DNA from: an uncultured Planctomycetaceae bacterium
GTDB taxonomy: Bacteria > Planctomycetota > Planctomycetia > Pirellulales > Thermoguttaceae
Reading direction: 5' to 3'
DNA length: 10,881 bases
Assembly (NCBI GenBank): GCA_947307005.1
Contig: CAMZHY010000080.1
Span: 1-10,881 of the forward strand
Of this stretch, positions 1-7,536 are shown piece by piece. The notes below the pieces were generated by a model that worked only from the letters and a program-made list of their open reading frames with translations, was not told the DNA's origin and did no database searches. A program made the translations under genes and the position numbers. How positions within the stretch are numbered: the first letter of the stretch is position 1; every line of letters begins with the position of its first letter.

Positions 1-222
1 ATATCCCCTCTTCGGTTCAGAGTGGACGTATCCTTCCGACTGCAACTGACCATACGCGTTTTCGACGGTGATCGAACTCACGCCCAGATTCCGCGCCAAA
101 TTCCGCTTCGACGGCAGCTTCGTTCCCGGCGGAATTTTGCCGGAAACGACGTCTTCTTTGAGTCGTTGATACAGGTAAAGATACGTCGGTCCCTTTACGT
201 TTGTTAGATCGTAGGCGATCAT
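1..222 (-). CDS. pdxR: MocR/GntR-family transcriptional regulator, N-terminal part (probable PdxR), cut by window edge
   Basis: Only the first 74 residues are present, running off the left edge. After MIAYDLTNVKGPTY comes a typical GntR winged helix-turn-helix: YLYQRLKEDVVSGKIPPGTK, then LPSKRNLARNLGVSSITVEN (recognition helix) and a wing around SEGYVHSEPKRGY. The LPSKR.LA..L.VS..TV pattern and the short N-terminal extension fit the MocR subfamily, whose members carry an aminotransferase-like PLP-binding domain after the DNA-binding domain; that part lies outside the window. The ATG at 222 is preceded by GGAG with a 6-nt spacer. The gene is divergent from pdxST, the classic arrangement of PdxR, which senses PLP and controls PLP synthase. 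The DNA-binding domain is seen directly; the PdxR identity is inferred from the neighbours. Confidence 0.85.
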   Translation of the reverse strand, partial: MIAYDLTNVKGPTYLYLYQRLKEDVVSGKIPPGTKLPSKRNLARNLGVSSITVENAYGQLQSEGYVHSEPKRGY

Positions 223-237
223 TTCCGGCTCCGTTAA

Positions 238-269
238 ACTGGCATATAAAATAATATCATTCTGGTTAT
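238..269. promoter_or_regulatory. possible PdxR operator: imperfect direct repeat
   Basis: Two similar boxes, ACTGGCATA (238-246) and TCTGGTTAT (261-269), lie in the same orientation 23 bp apart, about two helical turns. MocR regulators commonly bind direct repeats upstream of the target promoter. The boxes share only a CTGG core plus scattered bases, so this is suggestive only. Confidence 0.25.
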
Positions 270-275
270 TTTCAA
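246..275 (-). promoter_or_regulatory. candidate promoter of the pdxR-like gene
   Basis: Read on the minus strand, TTGAAA (270-275) is followed after 18 nt by TTTTAT (246-251), a moderate sigma-70-type match. It would start transcription shortly before the ATG at 222. It overlaps the proposed pdxS promoter, so the divergent genes could share control. Confidence 0.35.
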
Positions 276-296
276 AAAGCCACCTTGCAGTATCAT
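269..296 (+). promoter_or_regulatory. candidate pdxST promoter
   Basis: TATCAT (291-296) is a good -10 box. The -35 position, TTTTCA (269-274, 16-bp spacer), is poor. A weak -35 just downstream of a possible regulator site is what an activator-dependent promoter would look like. The predicted start leaves a leader of about 35 nt with GGAGGG as ribosome binding site before the ATG at 337. Confidence 0.4.
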
Positions 297-336
297 ACGC
301 GATCATTCGTTCCACCGCAACCGGAGGGTTTTAAAA

Positions 337-1209
337 ATGTCGAATCGATACGAACTTAACAAGGGACTGGCGCAGATGCTCAAAGGGGGCGTCGTGATGG
401 ACGTGACGACGCCGGAACAGGCGAAAATCGCCGAGGACGCCGGCGCGTGCGCCGTTATGGCGCTCGAACGCATCCCCGCCGACATAAGGGCCGCCGGGGG
501 CGTCGCGCGCATGAGCGATCCAAAGATGATTAAAGAGATTCAGCGCGCGGTCTCGATTCCCGTGATGGCGAAATGTCGCATCGGGCATTTTGCGGAAGCG
601 CAGATTTTGCAGGCGATTGAAATCGACTATATCGACGAATCGGAGGTTCTTTCCCCCGCCGACGACCTCTATCACATCGATAAAAACGCGTTCGAGGTTC
701 CTTTCGTCTGCGGCGCGAGAGATCTCGGCGAGGCGCTGCGTCGGATCGGAGAAGGCGCAGCGATGATTCGAACCAAGGGGGAGCCGGGAACGGGCGACGT
801 CGTGCAGGCGGTTCGGCATCTTCGGCGGTTGCAGTCGGAAATCGCGCGAGTCGCCGCGCTGCGAGACGACGAGCTGTACGAGGCGGCGAAGGAGTTCCAA
901 GCGCCGATCGAGCTGATTCGGAGCGTTCATCGCGAAAGAAGGCTTCCCGTCGTCAACTTCGCGGCGGGCGGAATCGCGACGCCCGCCGACGCCGCGCTCA
1001 TGATGCAACTTGGCGCGGAAGGCGTTTTCGTCGGCTCGGGAATCTTTAAATCGGGCGATCCCGCAAAACGCGCGGCGGCGATCGTTCAAGCCGTAACCAA
1101 CTACGACGATCCCAGTCTCCTCGCAAAGATTTCGGAAAATCTCGGCGAAGCGATGGTTGGGATCAACGAGCATGAAATCCAGCTTATTATGGAAGAGCGG
1201 GGCAAATAA
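337..1209 (+). CDS. pdxS: Pyridoxal 5'-phosphate synthase lyase subunit PdxS
   Basis: This is the synthase subunit of the DXP-independent vitamin B6 pathway. It condenses ribose 5-phosphate, glyceraldehyde 3-phosphate and ammonia into PLP; the ammonia comes from the glutaminase PdxT. At 290 residues it is full length for the family. Visible hallmarks are D22 in VVMDVTTPEQA, the first substrate lysine K79 in VMAKCRIGHFAEAQ, the second lysine K147 in MIRTKGEPGTG, and the phosphate-binding FAAGGIATPADAA and GSGIF segments near residues 210-235. All key residues are present. The start has a strong GGAGGG eight bases before the ATG. The enzyme forms cytosolic dodecamers with PdxT. Translation of pdxT begins immediately downstream, so the two form an operon. 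Confidence 0.98.
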   Translation: MSNRYELNKGLAQMLKGGVVMDVTTPEQAKIAEDAGACAVMALERIPADIRAAGGVARMSDPKMIKEIQRAVSIPVMAKCRIGHFAEAQILQAIEIDYIDESEVLSPADDLYHIDKNAFEVPFVCGARDLGEALRRIGEGAAMIRTKGEPGTGDVVQAVRHLRRLQSEIARVAALRDDELYEAAKEFQAPIELIRSVHRERRLPVVNFAAGGIATPADAALMMQLGAEGVFVGSGIFKSGDPAKRAAAIVQAVTNYDDPSLLAKISENLGEAMVGINEHEIQLIMEERGK

Positions 1210-1210
1210 C

Positions 1211-1777
1211 GTGAAAATCGGGATTCTCGCGGTTCAGGGCGCCTTCGCTGAACATGACGCCGCGCTGCGGACGCTCGGCGCGGAGACCGTTCTTCTAAGA
1301 AATAAGAACGATCTGGCGCGTTTCGACGGACTCGTTCTTCCCGGCGGCGAAAGCACGGCGCAGAGCAAGCTTCTAAAAGATTTGGAAATGTTCGAGCCGC
1401 TCAAAGACATGATCGAGAGCGGAACGCCGACGCTCGCGACGTGCGCGGGGCTGATTCTCCTCGCCGGGCGCCTCGCGGACGACGACGCCGTCCATTTCGG
1501 AACCTTGCCGATCACGGCGCGACGAAACGCCTACGGGCGGCAGCTCGGGAGCTTTCAGCGCGTGGGGAACGTCGGGCGGATCGAGAACTTCGTGATGACG
1601 TTCATCCGCGCGCCCTACGTCGAATCCGCGGATTCAGACGACGTCGAAATCCTCGCGACCGTCGACGACCGCGTCGTCGGAGTTCAATATAGAAACCAAC
1701 TGGCGCTGGCGTTCCACCCTGAAATTGGGGACGATTTGAGAGTTCACGAGTTTTTTTTGAAGGGAATTAAAGGATAG
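1211..1777 (+). CDS. pdxT: Pyridoxal 5'-phosphate synthase glutaminase subunit PdxT
   Basis: This class I glutamine amidotransferase hydrolyses glutamine and channels ammonia to PdxS. The GTG at 1211, one base after the pdxS stop, gives the family-typical start VKIGILAVQGAFAEHDAAL and a 188-residue protein. The in-frame ATG at 1157 would add 18 residues inside pdxS and is not supported. Motifs are LVLPGGEST (41-49), the nucleophile C78 in LATCAGLILLA, and the catalytic H169/E171 pair in FHPEIGDD, so the catalytic triad is complete. The ribosome binding site (GAGCGGGG) is modest, consistent with translational coupling to pdxS. Confidence 0.97.
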   Translation: MKIGILAVQGAFAEHDAALRTLGAETVLLRNKNDLARFDGLVLPGGESTAQSKLLKDLEMFEPLKDMIESGTPTLATCAGLILLAGRLADDDAVHFGTLPITARRNAYGRQLGSFQRVGNVGRIENFVMTFIRAPYVESADSDDVEILATVDDRVVGVQYRNQLALAFHPEIGDDLRVHEFFLKGIKG

Positions 1778-1805
1778 CGTCGTTACGACGGCCAGACCTG
1801 TTTTT
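1778..1805 (+). terminator. weak candidate terminator after pdxT
   Basis: CGTCGT-T-ACGACG (1778-1790) is a short dyad starting right after the pdxT stop, with a run of five T about 10 bases further on (1801-1805). The stem has only about five usable pairs and the T run is displaced, so this is a poor intrinsic terminator. I see nothing better for pdxST on this strand. Confidence 0.2.
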
Positions 1806-1832
1806 CCACGGGTTTCGGTAAGTCGCCGCGTC

Positions 1833-1860
1833 AAAAAAGGGAGACGACGATCGTCTCCCT
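1833..1860 (-). terminator. intrinsic terminator of the large dockerin protein gene
   Basis: A perfect 10-bp stem, AGGGAGACGA (1838-1847) and TCGTCTCCCT (1851-1860) with loop CGA, is followed on the minus strand by six T (1833-1838, the last overlapping the stem). It lies about 40 bp past the stop at 1899. On the plus strand there is no T run after the stem, so it should act only for the leftward transcript. Confidence 0.85.
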
Positions 1861-1898
1861 ATCGCGCGATAGACGGGGCGTCGAAAGAAATTGCGGAG

Positions 1899-4800
1899 TT
1901 ACCCTTCGACGAAAAGGTTCTCGGCGAGAATCTCGAGCGTTTCCTCTTCGAGGAGCGCGTCGTCGAGTTGCGACGCTGCCGCGACGACGGAGTCCGAGCC
2001 GCGGTTGTAGACGGTAATCTCGTAGGTTTTCGAGTCTGTCGCGACGTCGCGCCACGCGTTGTTTTCGTCGCGAATCTGCGCCGTCGCCTCGACCGTGAGG
2101 CGGCAGACCATCGAATCGACGTAATCCGCGAGGTAATCCTGCGGGATATTCCAGACGAGAGCGCCCGTCGCGCCGTCGAACGTCATGCCTTCAGGGAGCG
2201 ACGCGCCGACAACGGCGTAGACGACGCGCTCGACGGAGTCCGCCGACGCGGTCGCGGCGATCGTCGCCGAGTAGGTCGTCCCGACGACGGCGGTCGCGTT
2301 TTCCAATTCGTTGAAGACGAGCGTCGGCGCGACGTAGTTCGGGTTCGCGACCGTCACGGAGAAGGACGTTTCCGCGACGCCTCCCAGAATGGGAGATCCG
2401 TCGGCGGCGACGAGAACGGCGGTCGCGGTTACCGGGACGTCGACCGTCGCGGAGACCGTCGACGCGGCGCTCGCGTCGAAGTACGTCGCGGGGATCGCCC
2501 ATTCGAGGGCGCCCGTCACGGCGTCGATCGTCATCTCTTCGGGCGCGTCGGCGCCGAGTCCGTAGACGATTCCGACGGCGTTCGTCGGCGCGGTCGCGGA
2601 GACGGTCAGCGACAGCGTCTCGCCCGCGGTCGCGCTTTGCGGCGCGATTCCGTCCAGAACGGGGACGACGCTTTCGACGTCGAGCGTCGGTTCCGTTCGA
2701 TATCCGGAGTCGAGTCCGTCCGCCGCGCTTTCGCCGAGATATTGGAGGAAGTACGCGAGGTCGTTCGTGTTGATGATTCCGTTATGGTCGACGTCGAAAA
2801 CACGGTATTTCGGGTAGGCGATCTCGTCGACGTTTTGACCGATGTAGCTGAGGAAGTAGCCTAGGTCGTTCGTGTTGACGACGCCGCTCTCGTCGACGTC
2901 GAAGAGGAACGGATAGAGGTTCGGGCTCGGCGCGGAGGCGGTTTCGACGGATTCGCCGTTGACCTTCTGAGAGGCGAGGTCGACGCTGAATTCAGGATCG
3001 ACGGGCGCGAGGACGCCGTTTTCGGGGGTCGGGATTCCCTGGCCTCCGACGGGCGCGAATTTCAATCTCGCGACGAGCGTCCACCCGAGAGAACCGCCCG
3101 CGTCGACTCTTTCGGCGACGACGGAGGTCGCGTTGGCGCTCGTCGAATAATCGATCAAATATCCGTCCGCCGCTTCAACGTCGGTTAGCGCGAAGCAGGA
3201 CGCGCCGTTCGTAAAGGTCGCGGCGACGGAGACGACGGGCGCGAGTCCCGCGTTCGCCCAGAGATCGACGTAGAAATTCGACCATTCGTCGAGCCACGTC
3301 CGTCGCGTCTTGAGCGCGGCGTCGTAGGAGTCGCCCGGGGCGCTCGACAGGGATTGCAACATGAAGCAGATCTCGGCGTTGGAGGCGGGCGGCTCCGAAT
3401 CGCCGACGTAGAAGTAGACGGTCTGAAGCGCGCCGTCGACGGTTAGCGTCGCGACGACGGTCTCGTCCGCGCCGTCGAACGTCAGCGTCGGCTCTTCGCC
3501 GATCTTTTCGCCCGATTTGAGCCATTCGTAGCAGGTCGCGACGGAGTCGGAAAGGTCGACCGTCCCCGTAAACCCAGAAGGAAGGTAAACCTCCGTCAGC
3601 GACGCGCTCCACGGATTGATCGAGCGCAGCGCTTCGGCGTCGTCGACGCGGAGCGTCGCGAGAAGCGCGCCGTCGCACTTGAGCGTCGCGAGCGCGGGAT
3701 TGGCGCCGAGTTCAAGGTCGGCGATCGGGTTGTCGCCGCAGTCGAGGAAGACGAGGTTCGAATTATTAGAAACGTCGAGCGCCGTAAGTCCCGCGTCGGA
3801 GCAGTTCAGGGATTCAAGCGCGGCGAGCTTCGAGACGTCGAGGGACGCGAGATCGTTCCCAGAAACGTTCAGAATCGTCAGCGCGGGGGCGTCGAGATTG
3901 ACCGAAGAAAGCGCGTTGTCGCTTACGAGGACGCGCGAAAGCTCCGAAACCCCGGCGAGATCGAGGTCGCCGACGAGTCCGCGGTTCGACCAGTTCTCGA
4001 TTCTCGTTAGTCGAACGACGCCGTCGACTTCTTTCCACGTCAGCCCCGGAACGTTCTGCAGTAGGTCGGGACTGTAGCTTGCGCCCGCGACTTTATAGCC
4101 GTTCGTCGTCCCTTGGTCGTCGACGAGCGCGAGGAAGCGTTTGATCGCGTTCCAGTCTTCGACGGAGTATCCGTCCGGAACGTACTCGTCGGCGTTCTCC
4201 GAGACGGCGACCGTCGTAATCCGCGAAGGATCCGTGGACGAAAGCGTCGAACCGACGGCGACGACGTGGAAGAGCGTTTCGTCGTAGCTCGACGGGACGG
4301 TCCACGTCGAACTGGTCGTCGACATGACGATTCTCGACCATGAGACCAAGTTGGAGCCGCCGTTGACGAGCGCGTAGACCGTGAACTTCTCCGCGTCCGA
4401 GTCCCACGAGATCACGTCGCCCGCCGACGCGCGGAAGACGCCGACGTCCTCGTTCGATCGGACGTAGCTGGAACGAACGCGATACGAGTATTCCCGGCCC
4501 GCCTCGACGGTCGCGTCGTAATAGGTCGTCTCTTCGACGTCGGTCGCGACGACGGTCCACTCCTCGTCCCCATCCGCGAGCCGCTCGATTTGATATCGCG
4601 CGGGCCCCGACGCGGCGTTCGACTGATCCCCGACCGATTTCTCCCAGTTGAGGACGACCGTCTTGCCGATCGCTTCCGCTTCGGGCTTTTTCGGAGTCGG
4701 CGTTCCGAGTCTGTCCGCGACGTCGTAATTAACCGTATAGCCCAAGTCTTCGAGAACGCCGAGCGTCATCGGCGTAATCGTCGCCTCGAAATTGGGCGAG

Positions 4801-5816
4801 ATTGCGTACGTCATGCCGTCGCGCTGGTTCAGATAGAGGTAGTAGGTGCCCAAAAGGGCGCTCGGGTGCGCGCCGAACGTGCCGCTTGGCGTGTAGCTCT
4901 CCAGCAGGAATCGATCCTGCGCCGCCGCTTCCACGATGAGATCGCTAGGATACGACGTCAGATACTGTTCGACTCCGTTCTCGCCTATGTAGTAGTAATA
5001 CGACGAGTTTGGCGCGAAGAGTCCGTCGAGCGAGAATGGCGTTTCCGTCGACAGATCGACGAGTCCGAGGTTGTTAAAATGCGTGACGTTGTACCCGAGC
5101 GCGTGCGCGATTTCATGGAGCGCCGTGTTGTAAAAGACTTTCTGAACGTTTTCCGCGGGGTTGGCGACGAAATATTTCGCGTTGAAAAGAATCGTTCCCG
5201 TCGCCGCGACGCCGAGTCCGCCGTCGCGATAGTAGCCGTTGTTGAGCGCGGAGCCGAGCGACGAGGCGTTCGAGTAATAGTCGTCGCTGAACCCGAAATA
5301 GAGGAGCAGGTCGTCGATCTCGACCGTCGCGTCGTCGACGGAGTAGGGGTAGACTTCGTCCGCGACCCCGACGGAAATCGCTTCCTCCCAGCGCGCGACC
5401 GCCCTGTCCCAAAGTTCAAGATAAATCTCGTCCGGAACCGCGCAGTAGCTCGCCGAACCGTACTGAACCACGCCCGACTGCGCGAGAACGCGCACCTTGC
5501 CGGACTCCAGAACGTCGTAGTCGATATCGTACTTGTCGACCGCCGCGTCCGTCGTCGCGAGCGAGGAGGGGAGTTCGACGATTTCAGGCGGCGCGATCGG
5601 CGTCGCGCTGACGATAAAGGGCGCCCGCGCGGCCGCTTCCGCCGCGGAATATTCCGCGAGAATCGACCCCGTCGGCGTCGCGGAAAGAAGCGCGCGCTCC
5701 TCCAGCCGTTCGAAACCGCTCCGTCTGACGTCGAGCCTCGCCGCGTCTTGCGGGTTTGAGCGACGTTTGGACGAACTAAAAAGGGAAACAATATGGCGCA
5801 TCGTCGTGTCTTTCAT
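1899..5816 (-). CDS. Large modular exported protein: leishmanolysin-like metalloprotease, Fn3-like, LRR, dockerin and putative Ig domains
   Basis: The protein has 1305 residues. Residues 31-46 contain FERLEERALLSA, a variant of the LEPR-XLL leader motif of large planctomycete exported proteins; there is no classical signal peptide. Residues about 90-365 look like a metzincin of the leishmanolysin (M8) type: HEIAHALGY has zinc ligands H234 and H238 with catalytic E235. No third ligand sits at the usual spacing, but H317 in FGAHPSALLG, a possible Met-turn at GMTYAI (M335) and ITPMTLGVLEDLGY (347-360) match the M8 layout. Then follow a fibronectin-III-like segment (about 374-455), a further beta-rich stretch to about 540, leucine-rich repeats (about 612-745, NxLxxLDVSxNxxL type), and two dockerin repeats (D973/D975/N981/D984 and D1008/D1010/N1016/D1019). 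Two putative Ig domains (about 1055-1157 and 1165-1270) and an acidic tail end the protein. The start is uncertain between codons 1 and 6; both have weak ribosome sites. Likely surface or secreted; substrate unknown. Confidence 0.9.
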   Translation of the reverse strand: MKDTTMRHIVSLFSSSKRRSNPQDAARLDVRRSGFERLEERALLSATPTGSILAEYSAAEAAARAPFIVSATPIAPPEIVELPSSLATTDAAVDKYDIDYDVLESGKVRVLAQSGVVQYGSASYCAVPDEIYLELWDRAVARWEEAISVGVADEVYPYSVDDATVEIDDLLLYFGFSDDYYSNASSLGSALNNGYYRDGGLGVAATGTILFNAKYFVANPAENVQKVFYNTALHEIAHALGYNVTHFNNLGLVDLSTETPFSLDGLFAPNSSYYYYIGENGVEQYLTSYPSDLIVEAAAQDRFLLESYTPSGTFGAHPSALLGTYYLYLNQRDGMTYAISPNFEATITPMTLGVLEDLGYTVNYDVADRLGTPTPKKPEAEAIGKTVVLNWEKSVGDQSNAASGPARYQIERLADGDEEWTVVATDVEETTYYDATVEAGREYSYRVRSSYVRSNEDVGVFRASAGDVISWDSDAEKFTVYALVNGGSNLVSWSRIVMSTTSSTWTVPSSYDETLFHVVAVGSTLSSTDPSRITTVAVSENADEYVPDGYSVEDWNAIKRFLALVDDQGTTNGYKVAGASYSPDLLQNVPGLTWKEVDGVVRLTRIENWSNRGLVGDLDLAGVSELSRVLVSDNALSSVNLDAPALTILNVSGNDLASLDVSKLAALESLNCSDAGLTALDVSNNSNLVFLDCGDNPIADLELGANPALATLKCDGALLATLRVDDAEALRSINPWSASLTEVYLPSGFTGTVDLSDSVATCYEWLKSGEKIGEEPTLTFDGADETVVATLTVDGALQTVYFYVGDSEPPASNAEICFMLQSLSSAPGDSYDAALKTRRTWLDEWSNFYVDLWANAGLAPVVSVAATFTNGASCFALTDVEAADGYLIDYSTSANATSVVAERVDAGGSLGWTLVARLKFAPVGGQGIPTPENGVLAPVDPEFSVDLASQKVNGESVETASAPSPNLYPFLFDVDESGVVNTNDLGYFLSYIGQNVDEIAYPKYRVFDVDHNGIINTNDLAYFLQYLGESAADGLDSGYRTEPTLDVESVVPVLDGIAPQSATAGETLSLTVSATAPTNAVGIVYGLGADAPEEMTIDAVTGALEWAIPATYFDASAASTVSATVDVPVTATAVLVAADGSPILGGVAETSFSVTVANPNYVAPTLVFNELENATAVVGTTYSATIAATASADSVERVVYAVVGASLPEGMTFDGATGALVWNIPQDYLADYVDSMVCRLTVEATAQIRDENNAWRDVATDSKTYEITVYNRGSDSVVAAASQLDDALLEEETLEILAENLFVEG

Positions 5817-5855
5817 TTCAAATCGATTTTTACGGGGCGCGCAAAATCCGCCCCC

Positions 5856-5888
5856 CCGTCGGCACTTTAGACGAAATAAAGCCGACGG
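5856..5888. promoter_or_regulatory. long dyad embracing the promoter of the large protein gene
   Basis: CCGTCGGC (5856-5863) and GCCGACGG (5881-5888) form a perfect 8-bp inverted repeat separated by 17 bp. The candidate -10 box lies wholly between the arms and one arm touches the -35 box. No T run follows on the minus strand, so it is an unlikely terminator for the upstream MATE gene. It could be an operator. A second GC-rich dyad, GGGGCG (5834-5839) and CGCCCC (5849-5854), lies in the presumed leader. Confidence 0.4.
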
Positions 5889-5892
5889 TCAA
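5864..5892 (-). promoter_or_regulatory. candidate sigma-70-type promoter of the large dockerin protein gene
   Basis: On the minus strand TTGACC (5887-5892) and TAAAGT (5864-5869) are separated by exactly 17 bp. Transcription would begin near 5857, giving a leader of about 40 nt. This suggests the large protein can be expressed independently of the MATE gene, which ends at 5895 just upstream. Confidence 0.5.
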
Positions 5893-5894
5893 CG

Positions 5895-7223
5895 TCAATA
5901 AAAACGCCGCGCTAACGCGATTATAACGAAAATCGCCAAAGTTGAGACTTCCGCGAGCGAATGACAGAGCCATAACCGCTCCGCGCCGAAGACGTAGGGG
6001 AGAAACGCGACAAGAACGGCGGGCAGAACGAACCCGCGAAGCGCCGCCAGGAGAAGCGAGCGCCCCGTCGCCGAGGTCGCCTGGTAGTAAGATATCGCGA
6101 GAATATTGAGGCCCGCGCAGATGAAGCCGCTGAAATAGGGCGCGCTTTTCTCCGCCGCAAAAATCGCCGTAACCTCGGAGCCCGGCGTGAACATCCGGTA
6201 GAAATGAATCGAAAAGAAAAGAATCAGCAGATAGGAGACAAGCCCCGTTCCGAGAAAGACGCCGATCCCCACGTTGAGCAGCGCGCGCAGTTTCTTCCTT
6301 TCGCCCGACGCGCAAAGATAACTGAACGCCGGCTGCAATCCCTCCGCCATCCCGTAAAAAAGCGTCAGCACGACGAGCGCGAGATACCCGACGATCAGAT
6401 AGACCGCGAGTCCGTTCGACCCGTAGCCGTAGCGGACGATTCCATAATTCATCACGAACGTTACCGTCCCGATGCTGAACTCGAGAACGAACGACGGAAC
6501 GCCAAGTTTTAGAATTCGACCGGCGTCGGAAAAGGAGAGGCGAACTCTTTGAAAACGCAGGACGCCCTTTCTTTCGGTCAAAAAGTGGGGGAGTAGAATC
6601 AACACGCTCACGACGGGCCCGATTCCCGACGCGAGCGCCGCGCCCGCAATTCCCATGTTCAGCGGATACATGAAGACGTAGTCGAGCAGAATATTGGCGA
6701 CCGAGCCGATCGTCAGCGCGGCGGCGGCGAGTCCCGGTCTGCCGTCGTTCCGCGCGAGTCCGCCGAGCATATAGCCGTAGAGAAGGAACGGCGAAAAGGA
6801 GAGAAGATATCGGAGATACGTCGCCGTCGCGCCGCGAATCTCGTCGGGCGCCCCGAGAAATCGAACGAGCGAACCCATAAAGATGTTGCTGAAAACGACG
6901 ATCGCCAGCCCGATCGCGCCCTGAAGCGCCACGCTCGTATTGAACGCCCGAACGGCGCGCTCGCGATCTCCCTCGGCGAGCCGCGTCGAAACGACGACCC
7001 CCGCGCCCGCCGTCGCCGCCATGCTCAGCGCGATGAGAAGTTCAAACGCCGGAACCGCGACCCCCGTCGCCGCCAGCGCCGACGGACCCAATCGCGCCCC
7101 GATGAAAACCCCGTCGACGATCGCGTAGCCCGTGTTCGCGAGCAGCGCCAGCGCCTGCGGCGCCGCGTATTGCAAGAATATCTTGCCCGGAGAACCGCGA
7201 TATAACGACGTCGTCTCGTCCAT
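5895..7223 (-). CDS. MATE family multidrug/toxin efflux transporter
   Basis: This 442-residue integral membrane protein of the multidrug and toxic compound extrusion family exports cationic or amphipathic compounds using a sodium or proton gradient. About twelve hydrophobic segments are spread over the whole length, the usual MATE number and size. Recognisable family stretches are IVDGVFIGARLGPSALAATG (35-54), RNDGRPGLAAAALTIGSVAN (158-177) followed by ILLDYVFMYPLNMGIAGAAL, and GMAEGLQPAFSYLCASGERK (291-310). The pattern resembles the MepA/DinF branch. The ATG at 7223 is preceded by a weak GGGA. It is divergent from the nuclease gene at 7537 and upstream of the large protein in the same direction, 78 bp away. 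The substrate cannot be told from sequence. Confidence 0.93.
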   Translation of the reverse strand: MDETTSLYRGSPGKIFLQYAAPQALALLANTGYAIVDGVFIGARLGPSALAATGVAVPAFELLIALSMAATAGAGVVVSTRLAEGDRERAVRAFNTSVALQGAIGLAIVVFSNIFMGSLVRFLGAPDEIRGATATYLRYLLSFSPFLLYGYMLGGLARNDGRPGLAAAALTIGSVANILLDYVFMYPLNMGIAGAALASGIGPVVSVLILLPHFLTERKGVLRFQRVRLSFSDAGRILKLGVPSFVLEFSIGTVTFVMNYGIVRYGYGSNGLAVYLIVGYLALVVLTLFYGMAEGLQPAFSYLCASGERKKLRALLNVGIGVFLGTGLVSYLLILFFSIHFYRMFTPGSEVTAIFAAEKSAPYFSGFICAGLNILAISYYQATSATGRSLLLAALRGFVLPAVLVAFLPYVFGAERLWLCHSLAEVSTLAIFVIIALARRFY

Positions 7224-7476
7224 AACAATCCCATAATCTACGACGCTTCTTCAGCGGGATGAACCGAGACGGTTAGAAAACGCCGTGCTCCCAGCCAATC
7301 CGTCGACTATGATAGCCGATTTTTCGATTTTAGAAAGCCGAACGGGACGACCGCCGCCCCCCGTCAGTCCTGCGTTGAGCTGGCGCGCGAGCGGCGCGGC
7401 TCGTAATAAACCCGCGTTCTACGGGCGCGGTCGTATCGCTACGACGGCTTGCTGGCGATTGATTGGGGGAATGCGA
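7224..7476. other. intergenic region between the MATE gene and the Rpn-type nuclease gene
   Basis: I see no convincing gene here. The reading frame of the nuclease is open back to 7285, but that translation is rich in Arg, Pro and Ala without recognisable similarity and lies upstream of the nuclease promoter. A small hairpin, GTCGTA-TCGC-TACGAC (7430-7445), is present. A very weak promoter for the MATE gene could be read on the minus strand (TTCATC, 17 bp, TAGATT), which I do not trust. Confidence 0.5.
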
Positions 7477-7505
7477 TTGAAAAATAGAACGTCGAGGGAT
7501 ATAAT
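7477..7505 (+). promoter_or_regulatory. near-consensus sigma-70 promoter of the Rpn-type nuclease gene
   Basis: TTGAAA (7477-7482), a 17-bp spacer and a perfect TATAAT (7500-7505) form one of the best promoter matches in the window. Transcription would start near 7512. The ATG at 7504 overlaps the -10 box and cannot be on the transcript, which fixes the start at 7537 with its own GAGGG (7527-7531). The leader is then only about 25 nt. Confidence 0.7.
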
Positions 7506-7536
7506 GGCGTTTGTCGAATTCCATTCGAGGGCAACG

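Noticed and set aside
331..1173. 280-codon minus-strand frame opposite pdxS
   Set aside because: pdxS is unambiguous on the plus strand, with all catalytic residues and a strong ribosome site.
1968..2864. 298-codon plus-strand frame opposite the putative Ig and dockerin region
   Set aside because: It has low-complexity Arg, Asp and Val content and is the complement of well-defined dockerin and Ig-like coding sequence.
4590..5759. 389-codon open frame on the plus strand opposite the large dockerin protein
   Set aside because: It is Arg/Val-rich with no recognisable domain and is antisense to a protein with clear domains; long antisense frames are expected from GTC/GAC/GCG-rich coding DNA.
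5856..5888. intrinsic terminator of the MATE gene
   Set aside because: The 17-nt loop is long and no T run follows the stem on the minus strand; the promoter overlap argues for a regulatory dyad instead.
7285..7536. N-terminal extension of the nuclease to 7285 or to the ATG at 7504
   Set aside because: The extension has no family similarity, and the ATG at 7504 overlaps the -10 box of the promoter. The start at 7537 has GAGGG and the family-typical N-terminus.
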